Assembly (NCBI RefSeq): GCF_030269925.1
Contig: NC_085131.1
Span: 8,479,501 to 8,543,500 of the forward strand
Length of the DNA: 64,000 bases
Source of the DNA: Bombyx mori
Taxonomy: Eukaryota > Arthropoda > Insecta > Lepidoptera > Bombycidae
Direction of reading: 5' to 3'
Shown: piece after piece, positions 29,901-44,900 of the stretch
Layout: every line of letters begins with the position of its first letter
Numbering within the stretch: the first letter of the stretch is position 1
Position numbers and translations under genes: made by a program
Notes under the pieces: generated by a model
What the model was told of the DNA's origin: nothing
Databases searched by the model: none
Seen by the model: the letters and a program-made list of their open reading frames with translations, nothing else

Positions 29901-32900
29901 TCGGAAATATGCTTAAAGTCAATATTACTCAACGATGGCATTAAAATCATAACATGTTGTTTCAGTTCTTTCAAATCATCGGAGATTTGTTTCATCGTCC
30001 CATAATAAAAAAAGAACTGAAACCGAAACTAACGAAGTTACTGGACTTTATGCACAGTAATTTGGATGCCGTCAAAGAAATATTTGACGAAGAAATGGCT
30101 GTAAGAAGAAGCTAATAATAATTTAAGTAGATCTTAAACTAAAAAAAAAGTTTAAATAGCAAACCAAGCAAACAATAATTAATTACATGGTTTTTTTTAT
30201 TTTGGTTTATATTAGTCAGGACCCTTGGCGAAGTTTTACATTTATTGTCATTAGTCCGTTAGTGTGTGTGCATATTTTGAAGTTGAAGTCGTCGCGGCCT
30301 AACGGATAAGACGTCCGGTGCATTCGTGTTGAGCGATGCACCGGTGTTCGAATCTCAGGCGGGTACCAATTTTTCTAATGAAATACGTACTCAACAAATG
30401 TTCACGATTGACTTCCACGGTGAAGGAATAATATCGTGTAATAAAAATAAAACCCGCAAAATTATAATTTGGGTAAATACTGGTGGGTAGGACCTCTTGT
30501 GAGTCCGCACGGGTAGGTACACCACCCTGGCTATTTTTACCGTGAAGCAGTAACGCATTTCGGTTTGAAGGGTGGGGTAGCCGTTGTAGCTATACTGAGA
30601 AATTAGAACTTATATCTCAAGGTGGGTGGCGCCTTTACGTTGTGGATGTCTCCAGTAACCACTTAACATCAAGTGGGCTGTGAGCTCGTCCACCCATCTA
30701 AGCACTAAAAAAATAAAATAAATTAAAGTTAATTGGACGTGTTGAAATCGAAAATGACGTACAAAGATTCCGTTACATATAAACAAACATACATAAATAT
30801 AATCATATTATGTGTATGTATGTACATACCAAGTTAATAAAAGCGTGTTAAAACTACTCTCGGTTTGCCTGAACAAGCTAAATTAGGTTCATGTTTGAAA
30901 TATTGGGTGTGTACAGAAAATGACGAAAGGTCCGGAAAGACCGATGGTAGACGCGTATCTACCGCCAATCGGTGGTATGCTTTGGTGGATTCACAAATTG
31001 CGAAGGAGAATCCAAGCGCCCATGGAAGATTTTATTTTGTTTGAAGATCCGTAAGTTCATTAATGAAAATTTAACAAATAAACCCAAATTTTACAATGCT
31101 TTAATTTAGCGAAATTTATAGTGAAAATCTCTGGTACACAATTTAAATGCAATCTAGCCATGTTTAGTCAAAATACTTTTACGGGATCACGAAAATGTTA
31201 AAAATTTGAAAAGTCGGAAATAATACACTTAATGATATTAAAAACGTGAGATTAAACCGTAAAATTAATTTCAATTATGTTTACGATTTGCGAAAATCGA
31301 ATTAAAGTAATGATGCTCATCTTAGAAAGTGAATTTTTTTCTAGAATAATCGAAACAGAATCCGCCTTGTACATGAAACAAAAGCACAATGAGATGCTAG
31401 GATACTTGAACGTTTTAGAGGATAGACAGTTCAAGCAATGGTGCGCCACTGTGCCGCCTATTTGCAAAACACATTTAGCAAAGAACCTTATATACAGAGA
31501 TCCACCATTCGTAAGGAATAACTTTAGTCCAGAGGTGAGTCAGATGATATTAGAGAAATATTTAACATTATCTGTTTGATGATTAAGCAAATGAGATTAA
31601 CTTTTTCAGTTGGTAATGCTTTTGAGAGAAATAAAATACATGAAGTATTTGGACAAACAAGGGATTCCGCCTGATGGCCTGGAATTGTATGGTCGTAATG
31701 AGAAGTTACAGGTACATATAGTACAAGCGACTTCGGTAATTTCCCAGTAAGGTTGTGTTAACTTAACACGTCACTATTTACGTGTTTACAGTACGATATG
31801 AATCGCTTAAACCGTGCGATAGCCTGGTATAACGCTATTAGAGAGGGAAGCCATGAAACAGAGGTGGCGCTTATTGAGAAGGAGATTTCGGCTATTGATG
31901 AACTGCTGGGTCGCGGCGTTGAAGAACTCACCTGGAACGATGACTGTAATATTTCATAATCAACTAGATTCCAACTTCATTAATTCCATATTTTTTTATA
32001 TATCGATAGTAATTAGTTACACATAATTAAATATGATTTGGTGTACAATCTGAGATAACTTAAAATAACCTTAGTTAATAATAAATGCAATACGTTTCGA
32101 AACATTTTCTCTACAGTCGCCGATTGGATAGCCGAAGTGTACGCGGCCATCAATACATTGCAAGAGCGTGTACTAACAGCTCAAAACAATGTCAAGCGTG
32201 GACTGGCAAACATCGCCGAATGGGGCGACAAGCCGCTACATAATCGTAAAGTAAATCCCGACAAATTAGAACTTTTGGCTGTAAACGAACGTCATCATAG
32301 ATTCAGCAAGAGGTATGGTCTTCGCGTGGGCAGTGATGTTGCCAAGTTTCAAAGTGGGGTTCCTTTAAATTTTTAAAACAACTAATGTATTATTGTTCCA
32401 GACGTAGCCAGATTATAGCAAGTCATGACGAGTTTCAGACTATCTTGAAAGATAATTATAAGCTATTTTTCAATATTCAAGAAGAGGAGGAGGTAAGTTA
32501 CATCACTTGTAATATTAAATCTATAACCTAATTAAATACATTTTGTTACTATGAACTTCATTCAGTATTGGGCTTGAGTAAAAAAAAGTACACTATTTTA
32601 TTCTTTTTTAATTTAAGTCTGAAGATGAAGAAGAAGAATTGGAAGAAGTTGATGAAAGTACAATAGATGAAGATGAGAAAGCAGCTCGAGCTGCCAAATT
32701 AGCTGAGATCATGCAGCGGCGAGAGGAAAAAAGACTCGTCCGGGAAGAACGGGAGATGGAAAAAGCGGAGGCAGCTAGAATTAAGTTTGAAAGAAGAGAA
32801 GCGCGCAGGCTAAAAGCTGAGGAAAAAGCAGCTGAAAAAGCAGACAGACAATCAAGAAGAGATGCAGGTTTGTTTCATTATTTATGAAAGTTTATGAAAA

Positions 32901-35900
32901 TTAGGTTGGAAGTATGTTATCCATAATACATATTTTTTGTACTTCAACAAAAGCTTTCTTATTATAAAAATAAATCGGAATATTACAGAAAGTGAATCTG
33001 TACTAACTACATAATTTTATCATAAGGTGAAGAGGTAGAATCTCCTGCAGAGGAAGAGGAAGAAATTGTAGACCCTGAAGAATTGGCAGATATCGAAGCG
33101 GAACGCATAGAAATGGAGGAAGAGGCTTTCAGAGCAGAACGATGGCCTGCCTATGTAGAGTATGTTGATTCATTGGTAAGTAATTCCAACGCGATCGAAT
33201 TTATAATTATAATATCAAAGGAGCTGATATCGCTAAACTGTCTCGACATATAAAATTATAGGTTTCTAAACAAATAATGAAAGCCATACAATCGAGTCTT
33301 GATTTATTCGAAAAACAAACAGATTTGGAGAAAGGTCCCCGAGTTGCGTTTTTGGAAATCATTGCTGAACTCAGAGATCCAGGTAATTTATTCAATAATT
33401 GCTGCTGTATTAGTTTAGCTATATAATAAGTAAATAGTAACTGTCTAAACAACATTACAAATTTAAAAATACCTTTTAATAAAATTTAATTTGTTGAAAT
33501 TGTTTTTTTGAGCAACTTGGTACATTGGTTGTGTAAGTTTGAAATGTTTATGTTGTGGATTTTAATTTTGATTTCGTTAACATTTTGATTACGTTTTAGA
33601 TATATTTTTCTCACCATCGCTTGATATAGACGACGAGGATGGTTTATATGATACACTCAGAGAAATGATGAAGGACATGTTCCTGCAGGCCACACTCTTT
33701 GAGAGAATCGATCCAATCGTTCCATTGGCGACTTATGAAGGTTCAGTGTTATGTCATATATTTCCCGTTATTTGTTTATTGTTTACGTGGCTGAACGATC
33801 TCACAGTCCAACCTGTCTAAATTCCCTGGAGTCAAAGACATTACAACTGTCAACTCTCGTTGAGACATGAGGTTAAAGTCTCAATTATATTCCATTCGGG
33901 CTGTCTCACTCTTCAAATCGGAAAGCGTGACGGTTTTACGTCAGTAATAGGTAGGATGGTGGTAGCTACCTGGTTGGTACAATATCTCCAGTGCCTCATG
34001 ATTTTTCTGTGCCGTGGGAACTACATATTATAGAATTAATGGCCGATTGAACTTTACAGATGATATAGCCAGAGAGGAGGCCATGATAGATCTCTATCAT
34101 GAAATATTAAAAAGAGTTGAAAACAGTATTAATGATATCGTTCAGTATGCAACGGTAAGAAAACGCATAAATCAGATATTGAAATTAAAAACATTACCTA
34201 TTAAAATCTATCTCGTTTGGAAATAAAAAAAATAGATATTAAGTATGTAAAAGTGAGTAAGTGGGCTAATGTTAAACGGAAAGCTTAAGTTACCCAGATG
34301 GACGGTATGAATTTTTTTATAGCTATTATATTGGTTCCTCACGTTTTAGAGGTATGAAAAGTACACTCCTCTGTGGATGGAGGACAGGCAAGAAACGCTG
34401 GCTGCTTTCATGAAATACGGCCGCGTCATACCGCCGGAGGAATTTGATAAGTACAGATTTGAGAATTGCTGCGATCCCCCCGAGAGTAAACCAAGTTTAG
34501 AGCAATACCAGAAAGAGGTGAGATGATTTTTCTCATATTCACAAATAAAAACGTGAGCAATGATTCATTTCCAATCATCTTCTCAGTGGGTCGCGTTTCC
34601 GATTCGGTGGTAGATTCTGTGAAGCACTGCTCTTGCTAGGATTCGTGTTAGCAAATTTTCTCAGGATGAGCCCCTGAACTCACCTACACGTCAAGGCGAA
34701 GCTGAAATACCCTCTCAAGGCTATCAGCATAGGTAGGAAAAAAATGTGAAATCAAAATTGAATTTCAGATTGACAAATATAACCTCATGTACGATGAAGT
34801 CGCGGCCCTTCCAGGCGACTATCTCTGCAACGGTTGGCTAAAACTTAACTTGAAACGATTGAACCAAGCCATTATGAATATTATATGCAAATGGAGTAAT
34901 CTCTACAAACAGAATCTCAAAGACCACGTGCAGACTAGGTATTGTACTAGTGTATTCTATACAAATATTTTGAAAGGATTATTAAGGTTTAGGGACAAAG
35001 TTTGTTACTTAAACAAAATTGTGCGCAGTCATGACATGCGGCTGCGACTGCAAGCTCCGTTGCTTTTTACTTTTTAAGTTTCAGACGCGAATAAACGCTA
35101 GGATTAACCAGTTGTGGTATTTAATTATTATAATTACCTCATTTCCGATAACGCTCTGAACCATTAGTCACTACTGCCAATATAACCGCCAAAAAGATCT
35201 AGTCACCAAAGAACTGACTTATCGCACATAGCATCGGACTGAGTTACCTAAATAGTAGATTATTCTTATCATCTTTTGCAGCAACTTCATTTGTTAGTTT
35301 AGTCAACAAAATACAAGGTGGGATGGGACCGTTTCCAATAATCAAAGATGCTATTACCAAGCTAATTTTAAGCTAAATTTAAGCATAAGCGCTTGAGATT
35401 TCAGTAGCTTTATGTTTCACGAACCTTTAAAATAACGCGCGATCCCTTGAGATCGTGAAATTATATATAGGTGATTTGATTTGTTCCCAATACATATATC
35501 CAATACATATACAATAAATCACGATCTACATTATTACCATCTGTCTTTGTTTGACGGAATAGTTGCAATACACCCTGTATACCTATCTATAGTTATGATT
35601 ATAATACATGCATCTTGTCCAATAATCGACCAAATCGAATGGGTAATCTCCTTTATAGTTTGGATGATCTCGAGAAATTTATTAACTATGCATCAAAAGA
35701 ATTATCAGTGGAACTGGGAGATGATGACTATGAAGGTCTTCTGAAGGTGATGCGCGTTCTTAATGAAGTCCGAGCGAAGGTAGATGCGGGCACGGAGCAG
35801 ATGTTTGACCCTTTAAGGGATATTATTGATGTATTAAAGGAATACGGCGTTGATTTCCCTGAAGAGACATATGAACAGGTGAGGTTTTTAAAGGCCCTTG

Positions 35901-38900
35901 TTGAAAGTAACTTGAAATTGGTGATCATTTTGTCAAAAAAATATATATATTTTTATAAACTTTTACATTTTGATTTACGCTACTGGATTGCAGTCAACTG
36001 AACTTCATATTTATTCGGTACATACTTTGGTAAGAGTTTTAATGGTTGCATATGAATATAGTTTTTGTGGGTATTACATAACATTTATTTTTTAATTTTT
36101 CGTTATTCTGGCGAACAAACGTTCGTCCAAGACATTGCCTTTTTGAATTAAGGGATTTAGGGCCGATAACCGGTTGAGATAATTCCGTAATCAGTTTCAA
36201 ATTTGCGATCTATCGCATGTCATGTCGCGTTTTTAGACATGAGCAGATTATTCGCTTTCTATAGCACTTTTATCCAACCACTTTAAAGTAACAATGCTAC
36301 TAATGTGTTACTGCTGTTGCTCTCGCTTAACTAAAATAGGCATTAACCATTATCCCAGTTGGACGTCTTACCGGAGAGATGGCGTAACTTAGTTAAACTG
36401 GCAACAGTAATGAAGAACAACGTAGCACCCTTGCAAGCCGCACAAGCTGCTCTCATCGCCAAGCGAGTAGCCCTTATCAATCTACGGCTAACTATGTACA
36501 GGGAGCAGTTTAAATTGAAAGAGGTTCGTAGAGCTTACGTATACTTGTATATAACGGTAATAATGATATAAAGCGTGAATAGTCACTTGGTTTAAGCACA
36601 CCTCGCTTAATACGCGACACTTATTGTAATTAAAGGTGCGTTTTATTTGGTGTCAGTATCAGCAGTTCGATGTTTTTAATTGAACTTCAATTAAATTTAC
36701 TCCATTCAAATAGCTGAAGAAGATTTTTTTGTTATGCATTTTTTTTCCTAATTTTAAACTTTAAATGGCTCTCCTGTAAAGTTGCAAAAATGTCGCTTAA
36801 TCCAAATAGACTTTCACCCCTCAATATAGTTTTTGGTCATCTTAACCCACGATGAGTTTGTTAATAAGTCAAGCTATAAAGAAAAATAAATCGAATATAT
36901 AGAAAGGATCGAGAACAGTAAAGCTGTGCTGTTAGCAAAGCCTTGAGTAGTCACACCCGTCTTAGCGAATCTGGAAAGACCTTAGGGCTACCAGTATCCT
37001 ACCATCTTTAAAAAAATCTGTTCGGTCAGTTGTTAAATCCTTATAGCTTAGAACTTAGGTGTGCACAAATGTTTATTATAATATAATACTAATCGAGACG
37101 CATCTCTTGAACAGTCATCCTCACCTTTTAAACGGGATTGTATTGTTAAATTTGGTTAACATTGCTAGTATGAGGACGCACGGCGCTCCTATGGCCCACG
37201 CATTGTCCACGTGATGTTAAGGCCTACCAGACCCTCTCCTTCAAACTTCGGAATTATCAGATTGAACCCTGTTCTACCGAAGTTCTTGGACAGTGATATT
37301 GTGCGAATGCATAGCATTCCTTGCCATTAGTAGAAATAGAGAAAGTTAGGTTCGAAAATAAAGAGCGCAATTAATGTGCGCTAACTGAGGTGAAGTCGTG
37401 TTTGGACTGAAATTCTCTTAATTAATAGTCAGATTGTTGTGGATAATATGGGAAGAAATAAAATATTGCAAAATTGATTTAACACAGTCAATTCACATTT
37501 TCAAAAATCCACAAAAAATCCGATTCATAAACCAGTGCCGTTTCATTGCGCTTGATAATGTAGTTAAAAGGTAATTTATTTGACAATGATTTTCTATTTG
37601 AAACAGATGTTCTTAGAGGCTTGTAAGGAACCGTACAGGCAAATCGATAAGGTTCACCAAGAATTGCTGAATTTCGAAGAAATTGTTGACGGTCTGAAGA
37701 GATCTTGTACGCTATTTGACATACAACCTCCCGATGAGAAGAACTTGAAACAATGTAGGCGAGAAATTAAGCTTATTAAGGTAAAGGATTTTGCTAAGGA
37801 TTGCCAAAATTAATAATATTATGTAATTAGTAGCGATCAAATCACATTTTACTTGTTTTTCTGAAGTTCTTCTTTAACAAATTGAGATTCGAAAGTCGAT
37901 GAAACGAAAAAGCGACAGTAAAAAGAGACAGACACATCAATTCATAAGATTTAACATGGGAGAAAATGAGATAGGAAGCATTTTACAGTGTTTCTTATAT
38001 ACGTGGTTACCTTTGTGCTCTGCTTCGTACCTAATATTCATACATTCTGAATAAATCTATGTGATATATACAAATAAAAAATAAAATAATTATCAAACTT
38101 TGTATCACTATGATGATTACTAAAACTTACAATTATCCTCTTGCCGAAATATACATACGTCACATTATCTTGAAGCCAAACTTTTTGAAGGTTTAACTTT
38201 CCCACGTGTGAATTGCACACGTTTTTATATATATAATATGTTTTTGTTATATTGTTAACAACAACAAGATTCGCCACAATGACCAGTCGCGATTACTTGA
38301 GAAAGTAAAAAAAAGTATTTTTAAATGTATTTATTACATATTTTGTAATTTTTCGTAGCAACTTTGGGACTATTATTCTCTAGTGATGGGAACAATAGAG
38401 TTTTGGAAGAAATCTCCATGGAAGAAGATAGATGCAGATGGTATGGATCAGGAATGCAAGCGTTTCACAAAAGATTTGCGACAGTTGGACAAGGAAATGA
38501 GGGTTTGGTAAGCAACATTGTTTTTGATATCGTCATTTATTGTTTTTTTGTTAGTGATTCTTTGAATAATCGGATTTAAGCATCTTGGAACAGAAAACTG
38601 AAAAATAGATGAAACGAGTCATTATTTAAAGTAATTAATTAATTTATCCTGTTGTGAATAAGGGAACCATACCTGGTAATTGAGGGGATAATAAAGAATT
38701 TGCTGACATCACTACGAGCCGTCACCGATTTACAGAACCCAGCTATAAAAGACAGACATTGGATCGAACTGATGATGGCGACAAAGGTACGATTTATACT
38801 AACAAAATGTTCACGTAATATTTGAGTTTGTAAGTAATATTCATTTTTTTTCCTAGAAATCACTTCATTTAAACCTCATGACTATCAACTCACACCCATC

Positions 38901-41900
38901 ATCACCATCAACTTCATCACTAGAAAGAAATGTTATTTTCGAGGAAGTATTAGAAGATTTTAAATCTATAGAAGAGTGCGCAAAAGGCATAGAAGTAACG
39001 ACACCAGATGAAGAAATTAAAGAACATAATAATATAAAGTACCTTCAGTTGCAAGACTTTAGACGGCCTAAGTTAATAGAAGATAATACTGATAGGACAT
39101 CATACAGGATGATGAATCGATCTTATTCGATGAAAGAAATACAAGATAATGGTCTCGATTTACGTGCCACACGAAGTTCATCACAACATAAATTAACAGA
39201 TCATTCATTTATTTTGTCTGAGTTTCTATTGTAGATTTCATACGTACGTAGATTAAGGTGTTTTGTTATACTACTGTACATATTTTGATTATTATAAACA
39301 TAAGATTCATACATTATACAAAGAGGTAAGTCATACTCCTTTATAATTAAAACAAAAATTTTAATTTAGAAAACCAATTTCAATTTAAGCGCTTTTTGCT
39401 CTTAAGAATCACAACGCTATGATGTTTTCTAGGTTAAGTTCCACATCGATGATGATACCACGTTAGCTGATCTGTTAGCTCTTAGTCTACATAAATATGA
39501 AGAGGAGGTAAAAACTATTGTCGATAAGTCTGTTAAGGAGGCAGCCATGGAAAAAACGCTTAGGTATGATACCTTCCCAATTATTAGTTATTTAAAGAAA
39601 TCTATTGAATATAAGGCACAAACGACAATTAAATCGATCATTCTAATAAATAATTATTTTCAGAGAATTGGAGGCAACATGGGCTATCATGGAATTCGAT
39701 TATACCACGCATGACAGAACTGGTACAAAATTACCGAAAGCTAGCGAAGAATTGGTGGAGACATTAGAAGACAACCAGGTTTCCTTAAATTTTTACAAAA
39801 TTCAAGTTTACAAATAATATTACTTTAGTAGTCATGTAGAGTTAGCAATATTTCTAGCGATTTAACTTGCTTTTCTCTATTTCAGAACCAAGTGCAAAAT
39901 ATGATGTCCTCAAAGTTCATTGGTTTTTACGAAACGGAGGTAACAGTTTGGCAAAAGAAATTAGGAACCGCTGATGCTGTGATCGCCTTATGGTTCGAGG
40001 TACAAAGGAAATGGCAGTATTTGGAAAGCATCTTTGTCGGTTCTGATGATATTCGATCACAGTTACCGGAAGATTCCAAGAGATTTGATGGAATTGATAA
40101 GACATTTAAGGTACCATCGATAAGAATAGAGATAAATAATAATTCATTAAGCCTAATTGAAACCAATTTTATTTCCATTAAATTTTAGGAATTACTAAAA
40201 GATATTGGAGTCACTCCAAACGTTGTGCAAGCTACGAATAAGCCCGGACTTCTGGACAAACTTGAAGACCTAATGAAGGCTCTCAATCTTTGCGAAAAGG
40301 CACTTAACGATTACTTGGAAACAAAACGATTGGCTTATCCAAGATTTTATTTTGTGTCTTCTGCAGATTTGTTGGGTAAAACGATTCGTACATAAATTAT
40401 CACATTAAGAAATAATGCAATTTGGCTATTTTGATATTTTTCTTGGCAGATATCTTATCAAACGGCAACAATCCACCTGCAGTATGCCGCCATCTTACCA
40501 AGTTGTATGATAATTTAGCAAAACTGGTGTTTCCGAAACCGGGTAGTAAGCAAGCGTATGAGATGATATCCAAAGAGAACGAAGAACATGTGCCATTTAA
40601 AGCACCATGCTGTGATTGTTCTGGAAAGGTGAAGTCAATTTTCATCTTTTAAATTCATTTAAAACTGCTAAGATTGCGCTTAAAACCAAACTTGTAAAAA
40701 TAAATTTAGGCTTAATGTGTATGAAAGGGTCCATTTTGAGAGTAAGAATGTAAGAAATGAAAGAATGTAAGTAATTGGTGATTGCAGGTGGAGCTTTGGT
40801 TAAACCGAGTGACAGATTGCATGCGTTATACTTTGCGCGATATTTTCGAGCATTGTGTGAAATCGTATGAGGATAAATCACGAGACGAGTGGGTGTTCGA
40901 CTGGCCGGCCCAGCCAGCGCTGGTTGGCACACAGATCTGGTGGACCACGGAGACAAACCAGGCGTTTGCAAAATTGGAAGAAGGTTAGATAGACTTCCTT
41001 GAATATTTTCAAATGAGTTTCAGAAGTTTCAAATGAGTTCCGTTGTTCTGTATCATTAAATTTATAGAACTGAAATATCATGATGTGAACGTTGTTGATG
41101 ATGATGATGAATATTTATGTGAACGGAATCAATATAACCAATACTTTATTACAGGTTATGAAAACGCACTTAAAGATTATCAAAAAAAACAGATCGCCCA
41201 ACTGAACGCATTAATTGTTCTACTTCTTAGCGATCTGACTGTGGGAGATCGTCAGAAAATCATGACTATTTGTACCATAGACGTGCATTCACGAGACGTT
41301 GTAGCTAAACTCATAGTTGCCAAGGTGGAAACTTCAAATGCGTTCCAATGGCAAAGTCAGTTAAGGTTGAATATTTTTAACATATATGCCTTTTCTCAAA
41401 TTATTTACCCGTAAAAGTTTGACTAGCACTATTTAAAACTTTGTTGTGCATGTTTTAGGCATCGCTGGGACAGCAACTTAAATAATTGTTTCGCTAATAT
41501 TTGCGATGCTCAATTTCTATACGACTACGAATATTTAGGGAACACACCTAGATTAGTCATCACACCTCTAACTGATAGATGCTACATTACTTTGACACAG
41601 GTATGAACGAGTTCTACCTCAATATAATATATACGTTTAAGTATATGCAAAATTTGTAACTATTGTATGAAATAGCAGAGTTTTAACTAACTCCAACTTC
41701 CAGAGTCTTCATTTGATAATGGGCGGTGCACCAGCAGGTCCAGCTGGTACTGGTAAAACTGAAACCACCAAAGATTTGGGCAGAGCTCTAGGAATTATGG
41801 TATACGTGTTCAATTGTTCAGAGCAAATGGATTATAAATCTTGTGGAAATATTTACAAAGGTATTCATACGCAGTTCTTGTCTTGAGCACAAAAACTGAA

Positions 41901-44900
41901 ATTAAGAATGGTCGCAAAAGGGCTCACTGTTTTAGGAAGTTCAATTTTTGTGAAGTGACAATCTGATTTAGTGGCCCCACGTCTGTCAAATTTTAATTGT
42001 TAGATCTTGGGTAAAACAAAATACATTAGTCATCGAGTACTTACTGAGAAGAAAATGTTGTATATTCTTATTAGTATACTAGCTGTACCCGTCTGCTTCG
42101 CCGGGCATTTAAAATTAACATTATTATTTCTCACCTCCACAAAGATTCTCATCATTAAGCCCCCGCAACTGGTGTAGGAAGTCCAACACTCATATAAATA
42201 TTAGCTTATCCATTAAGTATACGTATTTTCTACATGGATACCAAGTTCCAAGTCAATCAGATACACGGTTCAGTAGTTATAACGGAACATCCGTAAAAAC
42301 CCCTGTAGATTTATATATTAGTATAATATAATATAATAGGTTGGGGAAAAGTTTCTTCGCATTTTTTAAGAAAATTCATAACAGTTTTTAATATAGTTTA
42401 TTTACATTTAGCTAAAGTATGTAGGTACCATTTTGTTCGATAACTTTTTGCCATCTTGTAGTTAGGGACATGATCCCATTGCTATAGAAATTTTGGGGCT
42501 TCTGATCAAAATACCGCGACAATTGATTTTGGCAGTCCTCTCGTGATGTTAACCTGACACTGCCTAAAAAATTCTGGAGAGACCGAAACAGTTAGAAACG
42601 TGAAGGTTCAAGGTCAGGACGGCGGATGCATTAACCCAGCCAAGCTTTCTTAATTTTTGCTGAGTGGCTAAAGATGTGTGAGGTCTAGCGTTATCATGAT
42701 GCAAAACCACACCCCTTCTGTTCATTAATTCCGGTCACCTCTGGTAACCATTCAACACTAGTGTGCGTGCGGATATTTCGTTCGCCCATTTAAGCAATTT
42801 ATAAAAAATATTCTATTATTTAATTTATTTGGTAGAAAACTTCAATATATGTATATTATGGTCTTCTTTAAGGCTTGGCCCAAACTGGTGCTTGGGGATG
42901 TTTCGATGAGTTCAATAGAATATCGGTGGAAGTTTTGTCAGTAGTGTCAGTCCAAGTGAAGAGTGTACTAGATGCAATTAAAGCCAAGAAGAAAAAGTTT
43001 GACTTTATGGGAGAGTACATAACGCTCATATCCACTGTGGGAATGTTTATTACTATGAATCCAGGGTATGCGGGAAGAACGGAACTGCCAGAGAATTTGA
43101 AGGCTCTGTTTAGGTAAGGTAGTAAGAAATTATTCTGGCCTGGCGACCGTAGAGCTTGGTTCACTTGGGTTTTTCTCTAATTCATCATATGCTTTTAGAC
43201 CCTGTGCCATGGTGGTACCGGATTTTGAACTGATTTGTGAGATCATGTTGGTTGCCGAAGGATTTCAAGAAGCTCGTTTACTGGCGCGCAAGTTTATTAC
43301 CTTGTATATGCTGTGCCGAGAGTTGTTATCTAAACAAGATCACTATGATTGGGGTTTGAGAGCCATCAAATCTGTACTGGTGGTTGCTGGATCTTTAAAG
43401 GTATATAAAAGTCTTTATATACACTCATTGAAACTGCATTATTATTTGAGAAGTATACGAAACTTGTTCGTTTCTATAGCGTAGTGATCGTCAGCGTCCA
43501 GAAGATCAAGTGTTGATGAGAGCTTTAAGAGACTTCAACATCCCGAAGATTGTAACAGATGACACACCTGTGTTTATGGGACTCATTGGAGATCTTTTCC
43601 CGGCATTAGATGTACCGAGAAAAAGAGACATGGACTTTGAGAAAAGTTTGATTGAGGGAGCACTTTCGATGAAGCTGCAGCCTGAACCTGGCTTTATTCT
43701 AAAAGTAAAGATTTTTATCGGTTTGATTGGAATTTCGAAGAGATTTTGTTGTTTTTTATGTATAACTAAAATTCTATTTGGTTGAAGAGAGGATCTTATA
43801 TTATTTATTAGAATGTCCAGTTAATATATCCGATATCGGCCAAGTCACGAGAGTTCACGTGACTAGAGTTTAAATACCTTTTACTTTACATCACAACATG
43901 AATGCTGGCGTGATCTGAGGCAAAAGGTGAAACTGGTCGAAGTATTCGTTTCATTGCATATAATTGTGCCATTTTTCAAAACAGAACACATATTGTTTCA
44001 CCGTAAAGGTATGAATGTAATCTACAATCTTATAGGAACAAATCTGGCACAAAAAGAGCTGCCAAACCTATAAGTCGTCTTTACTGTCCTAGAAAGATGA
44101 CACTGGTCTTTGAAACTTAAATGAAGGCTGTTACATTAATCGAGCAGTAATTGGCTATTCTTTTTAAAATAATGTAAAATAATATATATAATATTGGTAG
44201 TTTTTTTAAGATAATAAGGCATTATGAGAAAAACGCCTGAGATCGACAAAATCACAATGAGGATTTACAATCTGAAAAATGACATGTTTTGTTTTCAGAT
44301 GGTACAGTTAGTGGAATTATTTGCCGTTCGTCACTCAGTATTCATCATAGGATTTGCTGGAACTGGCAAATCAATGGTGTGGCAATGTTTGTACAAGACA
44401 TATTACTTGTTAAAACAGAAACCATTTTACAATGATTTGGATCCGAAAGCTGTAACTAATGATGAGTTGTTCGGTGTTATTAATCAAGCTACGCGAGAAT
44501 GGAAGGATGGCTTATTTTCGACGATCATGAGGGATATGGCAAACATGCCTGGGGATGGACCAAAATGGATCGTGTTGGACGGTGATATTGACCCAATGTG
44601 GATTGAATCCTTGAACACTTTAATGGACGACAATAAAGTATGTGTTTTTGATGGAATATTATGTACTTTCTTATTTTGATAAATTGGTACAATATTTTTT
44701 TGGGATATTCTATTATTTTAAGGTGTTAACTTTGGCCAGCAATGAACGAATCGCATTAACGAAATCAATGAGGCTGTTGTTTGAAATATCTAATTTGCGT
44801 ACCGCGACACCGGCGACGGTATCGCGAGCCGGTATTTTGTACATCAACCCTCAGGATCTAGGTTGGAATCCGTAAGTGAAATATAGACATTATTTACTTG

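Larger units (their letters stand above)
23998..32312 (+). other. Dynein exons 1-17: N-terminal tail
   Basis: Residues 1-827, the dimerisation and intermediate-chain-binding tail. Exons: 23998-24006, 24724-24828, 24986-25156, 25780-25950, 26461-26549, 26686-26789, 26877-27065, 27878-28051, 28177-28312, 28608-28836, 29696-29887, 29966-30100, 30917-31050, 31345-31534, 31610-31711, 31792-31945, 32117-32312. Motifs shared with DNAH17 include [25 protein letters not shown] and [13 protein letters not shown] spacing. Exon 1 has only nine coding bases. Confidence 0.9.
33262..41600 (+). other. Dynein exons 21-38: distal tail and linker
   Basis: Residues 991-1961. Exons: 33262-33382, 33600-33740, 34060-34154, 34350-34517, 34769-34938, 35659-35878, 36359-36523, 37607-37780, 38359-38507, 38663-38786, 39433-39563, 39664-39778, 39886-40110, 40189-40375, 40450-40628, 40788-40983, 41155-41365, 41459-41600. 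Linker hallmarks: [101 protein letters not shown]. Confidence 0.93.
41704..43704 (+). other. Dynein exons 39-42: AAA1, main ATPase site
   Basis: Exons 41704-41860, 42873-43113, 43199-43400, 43480-43704 (residues 1962-2236). Walker A GPAGTGKT at about residue 1973, [10 protein letters not shown], Walker B region GCFDEFNRI, then [19 protein letters not shown]. All catalytic residues are present, so AAA1 should hydrolyse ATP. The 1-kb intron between the first two exons holds a dispersed repeat, a mariner remnant and a SINE end. Confidence 0.96.
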
